A stretch of 64,000 bases of DNA, from the NCBI RefSeq assembly GCF_963576675.1, contig NC_088918.1, positions 47,401,501-47,465,500 on the forward strand, read 5' to 3'. Position 1 is the first letter of the stretch; every line of letters starts with the position of its first letter. Shown piece by piece: positions 12,473 to 24,149 of the stretch. This DNA is from Euphorbia lathyris (Eukaryota; Streptophyta; Magnoliopsida; Malpighiales; Euphorbiaceae). The translations under genes and the position numbers were made by a program. The notes below the pieces were generated by a model. The model was not told the origin of the DNA, ran no database searches, and saw only the letters and a list, made by a program, of their open reading frames with translations.

Positions 12473-13903
12473 CTAAAGCCAATTGTTTCTAAAACTTATC
12501 CCAGTAGAAGTTAAATGACGATCATGTACTTTCTGGGTTAAAGGCTTTGTCAACGGATCTGCAACGTTGTCCTCTGTAGGTACTCTTTCTATTCTCACAT
12601 CTCCTCTAGCCACAATCTCTCTAATGATGTGGTATCGCTTAAGGTAATGATTGGACGCATTATGAGACCGTGGTTCCTTTGCTTGCGCAATGGCTCCATT
12701 GTTATCACAGTACAGTGTAATGGGATTGACAATGTCAGGCACCACACCCAGTTCTGTAATGAACTTTTTAATCCAAACTGCTTCCTTTGTTGCTTCCACA
12801 GTTGCGATATACTCTGACTCGGTCGTAGAGAAAGCTACACTTCCCTGCTTGGAACTCTTCCAACTGACCGCGCCCCCATTCAAGATAAACAGGTATCCTG
12901 ATTGGGATTTAAAATCATTCTCATCTGTGAGATGACTAGCGTCTGAAAATCCTTCTATTTTCAGATCTCCTTCTCCGTACACTAGGAACATATCTTTAGT
13001 CCTTCTCAAGTACTTAAGAATGTTCTTGACGACAATCCAATGCTCGTCTCCCGGATTCCCTTGGTAACGACTCATTACAGATAACGTGAACGCTACGTCA
13101 GGTCTAGTGCATAGCATAGCATACATAATCGAACCGATTGCGCTGGCGTACGGGACTACAGCCATGCGTCGTTTATCATCATCGGTTTTAGGACATTGAT
13201 TATTGTTTAACTTTACTCCATGTAGCATGGGTAAGTTACCTCGTTTCGATTCAAGCATGCTAAACCGATTTAGCACCTTTTCAATGTATGTAGCCTGTGA
13301 AAGACCAAGCAGTCTACGGGATCTATCTCTGTAGATCTTTATACCAAGTATATAGGCTGCTTCACCAAGGTCTTTCATTGAGAAGTTACCAGATAACCAA
13401 ACTTTCACTGACTGTAGCAGAGCAATGTCATTTCCCATTAATAATATATCGTCCACATATAGTATGAGAAATGCTATAGAGCTCCCACTTGCTTTCTTGT
13501 AAATGCAAGCTTCTTCGCAATTTTGTTCGAAACCAAATTGTTTTATGGTTTCGTCAAAACGCCTATTCCAGCTTCTAGATGTTTGCTTGAGTCCATAAAT
13601 GGATCTCTGAATTTTGCAAACTTTATTTGCATCCTTTGATATGAAACCTTCAGGTTGCATCATATATACATCCTCAAGCAGGTTTCCGTTTAGGAAAGCT
13701 GTTTTCACATCCATTTGCCAAATCTCATAATCGTAGTGAGCGGTAATTGCAAGCATGATTCTGATTGATTTGGACATAGCCACAAGAGAGAAAGTTTCGT
13801 CATAATCAATTCCTTGCTTCTGACGATATCCTTTCGCTACTAACCTAGCTTTGTAGGTTTCCATCCATGTCTGTCTTCTTTTTGAAGATCCACCTGCACC
13901 CAA
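12473..13903 (-). pseudogene. copia reverse transcriptase and RNase H (family A copy 1)
   Basis: A 476-codon open frame holds the RVT_2 type reverse transcriptase from YKARLVAKGYRQKQG on. It includes MDVKTAFLNG, the intact catalytic LYVDDILLMGND, then the copia RNase H with acidic residues in FSDASH, TTESEYIA and LYCDNNGAI. It ends normally (DPLTKPL) just before the polypurine tract. The start methionine is not natural: the N-terminal RT lies in the neighbouring frame (13845-14591), and the two are separated by a small indel near 13850-13860, where MDGN-x-Q is followed by the shifted TYKARL. All catalytic residues seen are intact, so the lesion may be young. Confidence 0.9.
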
Positions 13904-15692
13904 TGGGTATTATCCCTTCCGGTGGATCAACCAAAGTCCACACTTGGTTAGTATACATGGAATCCATTTCAGAATCCATGGCCTCAAGCCATGCTTTAGA
14001 ATCTGGACTAGTAAGAGCCTCTTCGTAGTTTTCGGGTTCGTCGTCTAACACGGGAACCTCATTATCATCTCCCACTAGAAAACCATATCTAACTGGGAGT
14101 TCACTAACTCTTCGTGATCTACGAATAGGTGGCACTAGAGTCTCATCTAATGGGACTCCTTCGGGTACCTCAACCGCCTCTGTTGTTTCAGTCGGTGTTT
14201 CTTCTTCTTGAACTTCGTCAAGTTCAATCACGCTTCCCTTTTGTGTTTCTTCGAGAAACTCTTTCTCTAAGAAGGTTGCGTGCTTGGATACGATTACTTT
14301 CTGATCATCTGGATGATAGAAGTAATATCCCATAGTTTCCTTAGGGTATCCAATGAAGAAACATTTATCAGATTTCGAATCTAGTTTGTCGGACGCAATG
14401 CGTTTGACAAACGCTGAACAACCCCATACTCTCATGAATGAGAACACGGGTTTCCTACCAACGAACAATTCATATGGTGTGGAACTAGCGGATTTAGTTG
14501 GTACTCGATTTAGGGTGAAGAGGGCAGTTTCTAAGGCATAGCCCCAGAACGTCTTTGGAAGTAAGGCCATGCTCATCATGGATCGTACCATATCTAGTAG
14601 GGTACGGTTTCTCCTCTCGGGTACACCATTGTGTTGTGGTGTATAAGGAGGTGTCCATTGTGATCATATCCCACATTCAGTTAGATAATTCAGAAAATCA
14701 TCTGAAAGATATTCGCCACCTCGATCAGATCGAAGCGTCTTTATTTTCCTTTTTAATTGATTTTCTACTTCATTCTTGAAGCATTTGAATTTCTCAAAAG
14801 CTTCTGATTTGTGTTTCATCAAGTAGACATAACCATATCGGGTATGGTCATCTATGAAGCTTATGAAGTATCTGAATCCTCCTCTTGCTTGGACTGACAT
14901 AGGACCGCATACATCTGAATGAATAAGTCCTAGAGTGTCTGATACACGCTCACCTTTATTGCTAAAGGGTGTCTTTGTCATTTTACCTTTTAAACATGAT
15001 TCGCATGTTTCCAATGATTCATGATCGATTGGATCTATAAGCCCATCTGAATGTAGCTTTAGCATGCGTCTCTTGTTTATATGGCCTAAACGACAATGCC
15101 ACAAGTAAGTTGAATTATCTATCCTATGTCTGTTGGTATCAATTGCAAAAACAGGAGTTTTTTCATCCAACACATAAATCCCATTTTGTGATATTCCTGA
15201 AAAATAAAAGATCGAATCTTTATAAAAATTGCAACTATTGTTCTTTATTGAAATATGAAAATCGTCGTCAACAAGACGGCTAATAGAAATAATGTTACGA
15301 GACATTTCAGGAACGTATAAACAATTCCTTAATTCTATTACAAGCCCAGAGGGCAAAGATAAAACATAATCTCCAATTGCGATGGCGGCAACTCTTGCTC
15401 CATTTCCCACTCGCAAGTTTATGCTTCCTTTCTTTAGTTCTTTAGTCTGTTTTATCTCCTGCATATTTGTACAAATATGCGATCCACATCCGGTATCAAG
15501 TACCCAAGATTCAGACAGTGAAACTGTATTTATTTCAATATAAAACATACCAGATGTTGAAGCACCGCTGTTTCCCTTCTTGAGGGAGGCTAGGTACTCC
15601 TTGCAGTTCCTCTTCCAATGCCCGTCTTTACCATAGAAGTGGCACTCTCCTTTGGGCTTCTTCACTTCCTTTCCCTTTGCTTTGTTGGGCAC
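13845..15692 (-). pseudogene. copia protease, integrase and RT N-terminus (family A copy 1)
   Basis: Frames 15692-14664 and 14591-13845 are the same reading frame, separated by one TGA at 14664-14666. Order: a zinc knuckle CHFYGKDGHWKRNC, in which the second cysteine is tyrosine; protease active site WVLDTGCGSH; GAG-preintegrase YLWHCRLGHINKRR with CESCLKGK; integrase core LIHSDVCGPM and LRSDRGGEYL, then the stop, then PERRNRTLLDMVRSMM and TPYELFVGRKP; a variable linker; and the RT start (KAWLEAMDSEMDSM). The D-D-E residues are present. The TGA and the altered knuckle suggest decay. Confidence 0.9.
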
Positions 15693-16378
15693 GGCTTTCT
15701 TACCTTTCTTGGGATATTAGGATTGGGATAATTCCCTTTCCTCTTCTTTGATCCCTCAATGACAAGAGCCGGTATGGCTTTGTCTTTCTTTATATTGGGC
15801 TCAACCGACTTGAGCATATTTGCAAGCTCTTCAAGAGAGGTTTGCAAGTCATTCATCTGATAGTTCATAATGAACTGTGAATAACTTTCTGGGAGGGATT
15901 GAAGAATTAAGTCTACACTTAATTCGTTATCCATCGCAAATCCAATACTAGAAAGTTTGGTAATGTAGCCAATCATCTTGACACAATGTGTCATGACAGA
16001 TGTGCCCTCTTGCATCCTACTACGATATAGCAACTTGGATATCTCGTAGCGTTCGCACCTGGTTTGTTTCCCAAACAATTCCTTTAGGTGTACGATGATG
16101 GAATAGGCATCCATTTCCTCATGTTGCCTTTGTAATTTCGGTGTCATCGATGCAAGTATGATGCATCCGGCATGATCATCATCAGCCTTATGCTTCTGGT
16201 AAGCATCAATTTCCTCAATGGGAGCATCATCAGCAGGGATAGGGGGTATCGATGTATCAAGTACATACCCTATCTTATCGAACTTCAAAACAATTTTGAG
16301 GTTACGAAACCAGTCGGTGAAGTTTGAACAATTCAACTTGTTATCGGTAAGAATGTTTTGCAGATTGGTTTTAGTCAT
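15662..16378 (-). pseudogene. copia gag (family A copy 1)
   Basis: The likely start is the ATG at 16378, giving MTKTNLQNILTDNKLNCSNF. The frame is open further upstream to 16435, but the equivalent ATG in copy 2 (63971) supports this choice. It is a copia gag of the UBN2/retrotran_gag type (NFTDWFRNLKIVL; LQSLPESYSQFIMNY). The frame ends at 15662 in an arginine-rich shifted tail, while the true continuation with the zinc knuckle is in the frame starting at 15692. A frameshift around 15690-15720 therefore splits gag from pol. Confidence 0.88.
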
Positions 16379-17680
16379 GATTTTAAGTGTGCGTTTAATT
16401 AAACCTGAGAGTGAGAAAGAGTAAACGTATGTCATTTATTTGCTTAAAGTATATCAATCTAAAATTATAGGACTTTTAGTTTATTTTAGATTGCTCCCAC
16501 TATTTTGCCAAATTAATAGCCCTCCATATTAATTCGAAGAATTTCACAAATCCTTTAGTGAGCTAGGATCCTAACTCCTGAGATTTCGCCTTGAGTTTAC
16601 TCAACAAGCTAGTCTCATTCATTAGGTAGATTCATATGATCAATCACATCTCTAATGTGATTCCTAGGTTATTGGGTTACTAACCACATTAGTAACTAAT
16701 ATGCTATTCATATTAATCCCAACCATCTTGCCCATTAGTTTATGACAACATGAGTTTACTCATCCAATTATCATAATCTAATTTAAGTATTACCCCATAT
16801 TCATGAAAGAACGATTTTCGATAATTCAGGTGTTACCATAAGACCCCGAGCTTGAGTTTACTCAACAACCCAAAGGCCCCCAGTACTGCCGGCTGAATTA
16901 TAATATTAGGGAGGGGCAACCGATTTTAATAACTTACTTATTTACTTAACTTTTTAATGAGGGCTTTTATTTTAGGTCTCATAATCTAACTTAGTCTTGA
17001 TTTGCTTTAGCATACATCAGACACATACATTCACATACATTGGCGTTATGGACATATCATCTAAATCATTTCATCGAGCCAGAGACAGAATAAAAGGGCA
17101 AACCTAAGGAAATACTAACTATTACATATTTCTCTTTAGGTCCTCCGTCTTCTCCATGGCGCCTTGAAATTACATATTAATTTCTATACTACTAAAGAAA
17201 ACTTCAACTGAATTGAAGGGAATTAGATGAGAGGAGAAATTACAATAGATAGTAGATAGGCAGGACTCGTAGACCCTATTTTAAAAATACCAAAAGACTA
17301 AAGAGAGGGTCCAAATATGTCCATAACTCCAAACATGCATAGACTCAATTAAATAAATTTAATTGGTTGATTACATAACTATCTTATGTAATATTTATGT
17401 TAATCACATTAACTTATCAAATTAACTTTCATCCAATTTTACTTCTAATAGTTTCGTATCCTTTTATATTAAACTTTTAGGTTAATATAACTATACAAAA
17501 CTTTAATTATGCATGTTCCAATTATTTAGATTTTAATTCATTTAACATTTTGATTTACAAATTGGTAAAACAAACTTTTAAACAAATTTTCATTCAATAA
17601 TCAAAAACAGAAAACTATCAATTTCTGAAATATATATATATATTCAAATATAAAATGATTTTAAACCATTTAAAATCAAG

Positions 17681-17864
17681 TGGGTATCGGGCCGGGCCCG
17701 AGAGTGGGCCGCTGCCGATTGGCAGCGGCCCTTAGGGCACGCGGGACGCCGCTGCCTTGCGGCAGCGGCGCCCCAGCGCCGCACGCAGCTGCTACCATGA
17801 GGCAGCAGCCGCGCGCGACAGCGGCCAGTCGCGCCGCGAGACGCGACTCGGCCCGTTGTCGCGT
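17681..17864 (-). other. GC-rich multi-hairpin island in the copia leader
   Basis: Self-complementary blocks follow each other: GCCGCTGCCGATTGGCAGCGG, GCCGCTGCCTTGCGGCAGCGG, GCAGCTGC...GCAGC, and GTCGCGCCGCGAGACGCGAC. The flanks are over 75% A+T. The same blocks occur in copy 2 at 62531-62682, with sequence changes that keep pairing in at least one stem. Confidence 0.75.
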
Positions 17865-18222
17865 TATATATATTTTTTTTATTTATTTATAAATATATAT
17901 ATATATCAGATTTTAAAACGATTTTAAAAACGATTTTCAGAAATAGGAAAAACTACAATAGGTTTCTGTTTTATCTTTAGATTTAATAAAACTGATTTTA
18001 TTAACCTAACTATAAAACTAATAGATTCTGTTATAATGATTATCAACCGAAATAATTAGTAACATATGCATAATCAATTTTAATTAACAATTAATTAAAA
18101 CTTATTTATCCTTAGGATTAATTAATCAAAACTTATTTATCAATTAACCTAACCATAAATATTTATTCAATCCTATTGAAAAACTTCTAAATTTTCATAT
18201 ATGAAATAACGGATTTAACGAT

Positions 18223-18235
18223 GGCTCTGATACCA
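18223..18235 (-). promoter_or_regulatory. primer-binding site, initiator Met tRNA type
   Basis: On the minus strand reads TGGTATCAGAGCC one base inside the 5' LTR. This is the classic copia site for priming minus-strand DNA synthesis by initiator methionine tRNA. Confidence 0.92.
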
Positions 18236-19406
18236 CTGTTGAGAATTAGGCTAAGGTGTAGCAGCGGAAATATAAAAATTTTAGCCTACTTCCATATAAC
18301 CATAGGATCCGTTAATCGTTATTTCATATAAAGAGGGTTAAGAAGAAATACCTTACGATGAACAATCTACCGTTGTTAATGAAGTGCCCACAACTCTAAT
18401 CTGAGTTCCCAAGCACAAAGTAAAACACAAGAAGATTAAATTAGAATCAATCGTATGAGATGCAACCAAAATAGATTGCCTCTAATTAATCAACACAAGA
18501 TCAAAGAAAAAGGGAGATAGATGAAATTAATCGATCGATGGAAGCCGTATGAATTCTTGTCCACGAACTAGGGGAGTCGAATTCTTTTCTCTCTCTCTCT
18601 CTTGCAAAAATCGAAATTCACAAAGGGGAGTATCTAGGCTTAGTCGAAATTCTATGTAGTAGGGGGTATATATAATCACTTGTATCTAAACCCTGGTTAG
18701 ATAGGAATAGGTTACTTAATAGGAATTCCATTCGGAATAGAATTCCTAATTATTATCTCACTATATATCTAATATATCTAGGATAATAATAAACAACCTT
18801 ATTGGATAATAATAGGAGTATATTAATCTAATTAAAACTCCTAACTTAATTATCTCTTAATTAATTTAATTCATATTCCTAATCAAATTAGGATTAATAA
18901 AATCAAAATAATTAATTACTAATTATATATAAATTTCGGCCCCCTTTGAATTAAATGGGCCTTACTGGGCTCAATTGGGCTTCCATCAATTAATAACATC
19001 CATCTCTCTTTTGGTTCCAAGTCTTATGTGTGATCCATTAGGTTCTTACTACTTCTGGCCGTATGCAACTATTAAATTAATTTCTTCAAGAATTATATTT
19101 AATCTTTGCATAACGGAATGATGTACTAAGTATGTTATTGGCAAGTCTGTAATCATTCCCCCAGAGTCCGTTAAGAAGACAGGTTGATTCCGTCGTTAAC
19201 CTTTCCGTATTAGTTACAGTATAATTCGATCCTTTATCAACTACATCCTTGAACTGAATCTTATGACTATGGATGATGTCAAGTCACATATAGCGAGACG
19301 TTCGTTTTACTTGTATAGGCCGAGTCAACTCAAATAGATAGGTTAAGTGAAATCTGCATTTCAAGTCTTAAGCTATCACCTTGCAAGGATTTAGAGTCGA
19401 GTCTTC

Positions 19407-21074
19407 TGATAGGGGTCAAAAACCCCTATCTTTGGGTACGGTTTTAGGACGGATTTTAGCATTATTTAGTTAATAAGCGAGCATTTCTCGCATTTAAATG
19501 CTTTTGTGTGAGTTAGTTAGGAATTGGAAACGTTTTATTTATTTTTCGTTGTTTAGGCTCGTTTTATGACCAATTTAGGCAATTACGGCCAAAATAGCAT
19601 GCATAGCATAATTCCGTTATCTTTTGAAGCTAATTGGTCCGCCAAAAGTCGCACCAAACGAAGCGTTTGCTCAAAATAAGCGATTGGCGAGTCAATTTAG
19701 CCTTTGGACTAATGTTATCTGGAGTTTCTGTATATGCGCAGGTATAAGTTCGGATGAAAAAGGCATCGACGGTAGTCGGCAAGCACGCGGGGGCATACCG
19801 GGCAAGAATGCTCGACGAGCGGGCCTCCGTAGGCCATGCCTGCTTGCCGAGCAGGCCCCTGGAGGCCTACTCGCCGAGCAGGCCCCTGGAGGCCTGCTCG
19901 GGCGAGCAGGATGCCTGCTCGCCGAGCAGGGCGCTACTCGCCGCGAGTAGCGCCTGCTCGTCGAGCAGCTCGCCCTGCTCGGCGAGCAGACCTGCGGGAA
20001 TTGGTCAAAAAGACCAATTTTGCCCCCACGATGCCACGACGGACCCCACGACTTCCTACCTGCATAAGGACACGAAAATAGGTCAAAAAGAGGGCCGAGC
20101 CACGCCTATAAATAGAGTTTTTCCAATGTAAATTAGCATCTTTCATTTATTTGTAAATTACTTTAGCTTTCCCCTTGTAATTCCTCTCCATCTCCTCCAT
20201 ATCCTTCAAACCTCCATTGAAGCTCCTTCAAAGCTTTTCTCGAGGAATTATCAAGGTTCGTCCTTAAGATTAGGTCGCCGGCTGCAGAGTAAATAGGTTC
20301 CCTGAAAGGGATTTTTGTATCTCCTTTTATCTTTCCTTGTTTGTACTCTTTGATACAGTTGTCGAACCTAGCTTATTGTATCTTGTGACATTGTTTTTCG
20401 CCTTTAATAATAATTTAGCTCTTATTTTGTTCTATGATTATTTGTCTAATCTCTGTCTTACGCTTTATTCAATTGGTTTAACTCATTCAAAAGCCCCAAA
20501 ATCTAGTAGGCACATATTGCGAGCTGAATCTGACCTAGTCAGAGCCTAGGAGATTGACAACCTCTTAGTTGATTAAGCGCCAATTTACTGAGCCTTAGAC
20601 CTAGTTTCGGCCTTAGGGAATCACGCGCTAGGAACCTCAGGAGGGTAAGTAGGGTTAATCGCCTTGAATACAAATGACTCGGATTAGGTTTTTACTCAAT
20701 AGACCTAACAATCTATCTTCATTATTATCGTTCATACCATGTTCCTTCGGGTAATTGCATCTAGTGAAAGATCAATTAGGAGTAGTTTAACTTAATTAGG
20801 GGTAGAGTAGCTTAATTAGGCATAGAATAACTTAGTTAGAATCAGATAACTTAGTTAGGATTAGTATAATTCAACCTAGGAGTATATTAACTTAATCAAA
20901 CAAACTCAAAACCCCCTAAGCCTAGATAACTCCTGAAACCAAGTAGCTCGATACTTGCAGAAATAAATCCTGTGGACGATAACCTGGACTTAACCAGAAA
21001 TTTATTACTTGATAACGACGGGGTACACTTATCCCTTAGCGAGTCTTCATCCCAACTTAGGTGTGGGCGCATCA
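19407..21074 (+). mobile_element. Solo LTR (1668 bp) inside the copia 5' LTR
   Basis: The insert has TG..CA ends (TGATAGGGG to GCGCATCA) and is flanked by the exact duplication TCTTC (19402-19406 and 21075-21079). Removing insert and one duplication restores the family-A LTR. A TATA box TATAAATAG at 20107-20115 sets + orientation. No internal retroelement genes are present, so it is a solo LTR left by recombination. Its first 250 bp resemble 40712-40955. The parent lineage is not certain (possibly Ty3-gypsy Athila-like). A GC-rich palindrome cluster occupies 19830-19990. Confidence 0.92.
19830..19990. repeat. GC-rich palindromic cluster in the solo LTR
   Basis: Repeated CTCGCCGAGCAGG words and the duplicated unit GCCGAGCAGGCCCCTGG alternate in both orientations and could form strong stems. 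It lies in the presumed U3 region, about 120-280 bp upstream of the TATA box. Open frames here are by-products of the GC content. Confidence 0.75.
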
Positions 21075-21776
21075 TCTTCCAGAAGTGATCCATGGACGTA
21101 TCTCCCATTTATCGGGAGTGATAAATGCTCAATCCAATGTATAACTACCCTGACATTACCTCCTGTGACACCCAACCTTTGCCGTTCACACCCCAGAGTC
21201 ATCTCTGTTAAGGATCGTGGGACAGCAGGATCAAAGTCTCACATTCAGTAATTCAGGATGACCAATTAACATTCCTTTGAGTCTGAGGATTAGTTATACC
21301 TATTAATACCAATGAGATGAACAGGTGACAAGGATGAATCTACCCATCCTGTTATCTCAAATCGGATCCCCAATCCTAATGAACAACGTTTCATCGGATC
21401 TATGTAACTGTCCAGATATCTGTATATATGAAGCTCGTGAGATCAGCTTTCTGTCAGACAGAAGGCATTGTTACATACAAGTCTCAACAGTGATATATCA
21501 ATCCCAAACATATCACTTGACTTGGGGTGGTTTTAAGTTTATCAGTTTACTATAAAGTTTTGTCTCACTTCATGCTTGTATGAACACTTTATAATCACTT
21601 TGAACAAACTTACGGATTTCCTTTTATTAGACTTTATTTAGTGCTTAAAAAGGGATTGCCTTTATATAGTTACAAAACATATATCTCATTAAACAAATGA
21701 TATAAAGAACAATTCATTTACATTAAGTTTGTATCCTAGAACAATTGTCTATAGGACACTAAACCCCAACAACAAG

Positions 21777-22150
21777 CCCAATATCTATACTAAAAATATC
21801 GTTTCAACCCTGAACTACCCAAAATGGGTCATTGTTCGTGTAACGGGGTTATAGAAACGACATTATTCGTTTAAAATCAAAATAAAAACTTAAATCGAAG
21901 AATAAAAGATAGAAAAGCGTGAAAAGATGAATTAAAAGTCTAAACACAAGCTAGTTCCTCAGAAAAATGCCTTTTTATTGGTATTCGATAAAAAAATGGG
22001 TCAAAAGCAACTTGATTTCCTTAGTTTCAGATGCGTTTTAGTGTGTTTCGGGGTCCGGTATAATTTTAGCAGTGTTTCAGGATGCTCGGGAACCGTCCTT
22101 TGGAATGCCTCAGGGTTCATACCTATTTATAGGCGTGCGAATCCCGAGGT
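21777..22150. other. unassigned intergenic DNA
   Basis: Continues the pre-insertion sequence that ends at 10598. No gene, splice signals or recognised transposon terminus seen. Confidence 0.5.
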
Positions 22151-22154
22151 CACT

Positions 22155-22300
22155 CAAGTTTTGAGTACAAGTGAAAGTCAAAGCCATTTTTTGAGTGCAA
22201 GTGAAAGTCAAGGCCATTTTTTGAGTACACGTGAAAGTCAAGGCAATTTTTTTAGTACAAGTGAAAGTCAAGGCTATTTTTTTAGTACAAATCAAAACTC
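22155..22300. repeat. tandem repeat, about 30-32 bp x 4.5
   Basis: Units share AGTACAAGTGAAAGTCAAGG followed by a run of T. Unit length drifts by one or two bases in the T run. Open frames over it on both strands are translation shadows. Confidence 0.85.
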
Positions 22301-22739
22301 TCAACGGATCCGCTCGCTTGGGGCCCGTTTGCACGAGCCTGGAGGTTCTGTTTGAATGAACTATCTAGGTTTTTTTAGGATTTTATTATTATTTTTTATA
22401 TGTCTGAATCAGGCGCTTTTGTTATTTTTGACCGTTTATCGCAGGTTTTTATCACGGGTCCTCTAACTCCAATGTCTACAGTTGCCCCTACTTTATCATT
22501 TTTTGAAAGTGAGGTGTGTGAGATTTTTTTGAAATATTTCGTAAATGCAGCACACATAACACAAATATATGTTAAAGTAAATGACATATATGAAGTTGGA
22601 GGATGACGGACCGAATATACCATTTTTTAGACCGTCTTTTGTTACCTTTTGAATCCGGATAGCTGCCCCGATTTGTTGATGATTGTTGTCGAGGGGTTTG
22701 GACTTTTAGGACCTCGTTCGAGAGGTTTTGGACCTATTT

Positions 22740-23810
22740 TAACCTCGCCCAATAGGTGTTGAGAACTGACAATTGGACTTGAGACCTCATCCCAGAGGTT
22801 TCAGACTAATTTTAACCTCGCCCAAAGGTATTGGGAACTGATAATTGGACTTGAGACCTCATCCTAGATGTTTCAGACTAATTTTAACCTCGTTTGAAGG
22901 TGTTGAGAACTGATAATTGGACTTGAGACCTCGTCCTAGAGGTTTCGGACTAATTTTAACCTCACCTAGAGGTGTTGAGAACTGATAATTGGACTTGAGT
23001 CCTCATCCTAGAGGTTTCAGACTAATTTTAACCTCGCCCGAAGGTGTTGAGAACTGATATTTGGACTTGATACCTCATCCTAGAGGTTTCGAGACTGATT
23101 TTAACCTCATCCGAGAGGTGTCAGGACTAATTTAAACCTCGTCCGAGAGGTGTCTAGGCTTATTTTAACCTCGCCTAAGAGGTGTCTAGACTGATCTTAA
23201 CCTCGTCCGAGAGGTGTCAGGGTTGATTTTAACCTCGTCTAAGAGGTGTCTATACCGATTTTAACCTCGTCCGAGAGGTGTCAGGACTGATTTTAACCTT
23301 GTCCGAGAGGTGTCAAGACTGATTTTAACCTCATTTAAGAGGTGTCTAGACCGATTTAACCTCGTCTAAGAGGTGTCTAGACTGATTTTAACCTCGTCCG
23401 AGAGGTGTTTAGACTGATTTTAACCTCGTCCGAGAGGTGTCAGGGTTGATTTTACCCTCGTCCAATAGGTGTTAGGACTGATTTAAACCTCATCCAAGAG
23501 TTGTCTGGACTGATTTAAACCTCGTCCGAGAGGTGTTTAGACCGATTTTAAACTCGTCCAATAGGTGTTAGGACTGATTTTAACCTCATCTGAGAGGTGT
23601 CAGGGCTGATTTAAACCTCGTCAATGAGGTGTCTAGACTGATTTTGACCTCTACCAATAGGTGTTAGGGCTGATTTTACCCTCGTCTGAGAGGTGTCGGG
23701 ACCAATTTTAACCTCGTCCAAGAGGTGTCCAGATCGATTTTAATCTCATCCAATATGTGTCAAGACTAATTTTAACCTCGTCCAAGAGGTGTCTTGAACT
23801 GATGATTGAA
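22740..23810. repeat. minisatellite with 32-bp palindromic unit
   Basis: More than 25 units. The typical unit reads CTGATTTTAACCTCGTCC then GAGAGGTGTCTAGA. Each unit contains the inverted pair ACCTC...GAGGT. In the left third (22740-23060) the unit is a longer 70-bp form containing GAACTGATAATTGGACTTGAGACCTC, a two-step higher-order form. Units vary at several positions, so the array is old or only weakly homogenised. No coding role seen. Confidence 0.92.
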
Positions 23811-24149
23811 AATCCTACTCTCTACTCGGGAGCCATATGGTTTAGTTGATTGCTTTGGAGCCTGCTTGACTGTTTGACCGGAATTCTATTTGACCGGAGT
23901 CACTTGTTTAACCGGAATTATTGTTTTGTAGATTGGTATCTGCAGTTTGACTGGAGTTCTTCTTGTGAGCTGGCTTTCCCTCATGATGTTTTTTGATGGG
24001 TTTTGTTTGTTTGTTTGATAACTCTGGAATCTTATTCAAGACTGAATCTTCTACATAGAGAGAACTAACTATGCCTCTTTTGAAGGAAAATAGACAAGCC
24101 TAGGCACAATAGAATTATAAAATTTTATCTATTTTTATCTATTTCCCTT
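23811..24149. other. unassigned intergenic DNA
   Basis: Follows the minisatellite. Contains three short TTTGACCGGA-like words (23873-23920), which may be old repeat units. No gene seen. Confidence 0.4.

Larger units (their letters stand above)
16379..18236 (-). other. leader of family A copy 1 (5' untranslated region)
   Basis: About 1.86 kb between the primer-binding site and gag without coding content. A matching leader of 1.82 kb is present in copy 2 (62155-63970), with near-identical sequence over most of its length. It contains a GC-rich hairpin island at 17681-17864 in otherwise very AT-rich sequence. Such long leaders usually hold packaging and translation signals, which is inference here. 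Confidence 0.8.
10599..21771 (-). mobile_element. Complete Ty1-copia element, family A, copy 1
   Basis: Both LTRs are present and the target duplication is exact: ACAAG at 10594-10598 and 21772-21776. On the minus strand the order is 5' LTR, primer-binding site, 1.86-kb leader, gag, protease, integrase, RT, RNase H, short polypurine tract (AAGTGAGAGTA) and 3' LTR. Excluding the solo LTR inserted in the 5' LTR, the LTRs are 1860 and about 1862 bp and differ at only a small percentage of sites by eye, so the insertion is fairly recent. Coding lesions (gag frameshift, TGA in integrase, frameshift in RT) make it non-autonomous. Confidence 0.95.
18237..21771 (-). repeat. 5' LTR of family A copy 1, split by a solo LTR
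   Basis: Starts TGTTGAGAATTAGG and ends CCCCAACA, matching the 3' LTR at 10599-12458. A 1668-bp insertion at 19407-21074 plus its 5-bp duplication accounts for the extra length; without it the LTR is about 1862 bp. Confidence 0.95.

Noticed and set aside
17680..17892. 70-codon frame over the copia leader and its relative at 62412-62684
   Set aside because: Explained by the GC-rich hairpin island; the two copies do not conserve it as a protein, and it is on the strand opposite to gag.
18222..18236. Partial tRNA gene suggested by TGGTATCAGAGCC
   Set aside because: It is a primer-binding site complementary to the 3' end of initiator tRNA, next to an LTR; no tRNA cloverleaf follows. The same holds for 39672 and 62156.
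19624..20131. Open frames of 108 and 125 codons over the GC-rich part of the solo LTR
   Set aside because: They follow the repeated GCCGAGCAGG words, overlap in several frames and encode Ala/Arg/Gly/Pro-rich low-complexity chains; by-products of base composition.
22695..23810. CRISPR-like array
   Set aside because: Units are contiguous tandem copies with drifting sequence and no unique spacers, in a plant nuclear context.
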